Assembly: GCA_964572225.1 (NCBI GenBank)
Contig: CAZNFR010000138.1
Coordinates: 1-6,589 of the forward strand
Direction: 5' to 3'
DNA length: 6,589 bases
From: CAZNFR01 sp964572225
GTDB taxonomy: Bacteria > Bacteroidota > Bacteroidia > Bacteroidales > GCA-2748055
Positions 6,505 through 6,589 of the stretch are shown here, piece after piece (within the stretch, counting starts at the first letter, position 1; each line of letters opens with the position of its first letter). Below the pieces are notes generated by a model. The model saw only the letters and a list, made by a program, of their open reading frames with translations, did not search any database and had not been told where the DNA came from. The position numbers and the translations under genes were made by a program.

Positions 6505-6524
6505 GAACACTCCCGAACACTCCC
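6505..6524 (+). repeat. Perfect 10-bp tandem repeat GAACACTCCC x2
   Basis: GAACACTCCC occurs at 6505-6514 and again at 6515-6524 with no spacer. It is followed by C-rich sequence with repeated CTAAAC motifs (6527-6540). The C-runs could pair loosely with the upstream G-runs, but no long perfect stem is visible. Function is unknown. Confidence 0.7.
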
Positions 6525-6589
6525 CCCTAAACTTCTAAACCCCTAACCTGGCAGAGCCAGAACCAAAAAGGTAAAAAGTTATAACTTGC

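Larger units (their letters stand above)
6417..6589. other. Non-coding tail after abgT: G-rich then C-rich repeats
   Basis: No gene is supported between the transporter stop and the window end. The first part is strongly G-rich on the plus strand (6426-6490), the second C- and A-rich (6505-6547), followed by a small stem CTGGC-AGA-GCCAG at 6548-6560 with no T-tract after it on either strand, so it is not a convincing terminator. A minus-strand open frame of 112 codons crosses this region and the end of abgT, but its Pro/Ser-rich peptide is just the translated repeat. Confidence 0.6.

Noticed and set aside
6172..6510. 112-codon minus-strand open frame rich in Pro-Glu-Ser repeats
   Set aside because: Its repeats are the translated G-rich octamer array and the rest is antisense to the conserved end of abgT.
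6548..6560. CTGGC-AGA-GCCAG stem as the abgT terminator
   Set aside because: The stem is only 5 bp and is followed by an A-rich rather than T-rich tract on the plus strand; no T-tract follows on the minus strand either.

Overview
The window looks like chromosomal DNA from a member of the Bacteroidota, perhaps an environmental Bacteroidales/Marinilabiliales-type or Cytophagia-type lineage. This rests on a Tat-exported Gfo/Idh/MocA oxidoreductase paired with a DUF1080 (3-keto-disaccharide hydrolase) protein, AT-rich leaders with almost no Shine-Dalgarno signal, and the gene families present. The assignment is an inference; there is no rRNA or marker gene here.

Layout: five genes lie on the minus strand from about 4238 down to 1, and one gene lies on the plus strand from 4842 to 6416. 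The first minus-strand unit (4238 to 2370) is a tightly coupled trio: an exported alpha/beta hydrolase, an ECF-type sigma-70 factor (4-nt ATGA overlap), and a four-helix inner-membrane protein (8-nt overlap with the sigma gene). After a 390-bp gap comes a second minus-strand unit: the DUF1080 protein, then, 18 nt later, a Tat-signal Gfo/Idh/MocA oxidoreductase that runs off the left edge of the window. A 603-bp AT-rich divergent intergenic region (4239-4841) separates the hydrolase unit from the plus-strand gene, an AbgT-family transporter whose four family-critical residues are all in place. Directly after the transporter stop lies a G-rich tandem octamer repeat with strong G-quadruplex potential, followed by a short C-rich stretch with a 10-bp tandem repeat.

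How the genes may work together: the DUF1080/Gfo-Idh-MocA pair fits periplasmic breakdown of glycosides through 3-keto intermediates. The hydrolase/sigma/membrane-protein trio looks like a small regulatory cassette in which the membrane protein could hold the sigma factor, and the exported hydrolase is made in fixed proportion to it. The AbgT transporter is probably independent of both. No complete mobile element, CRISPR array, tRNA or rRNA was seen. Most of the window is recognisable families; the least explained parts are the sigma cassette, the 390-bp gap at 1980-2369 and the G-rich repeat after the transporter.
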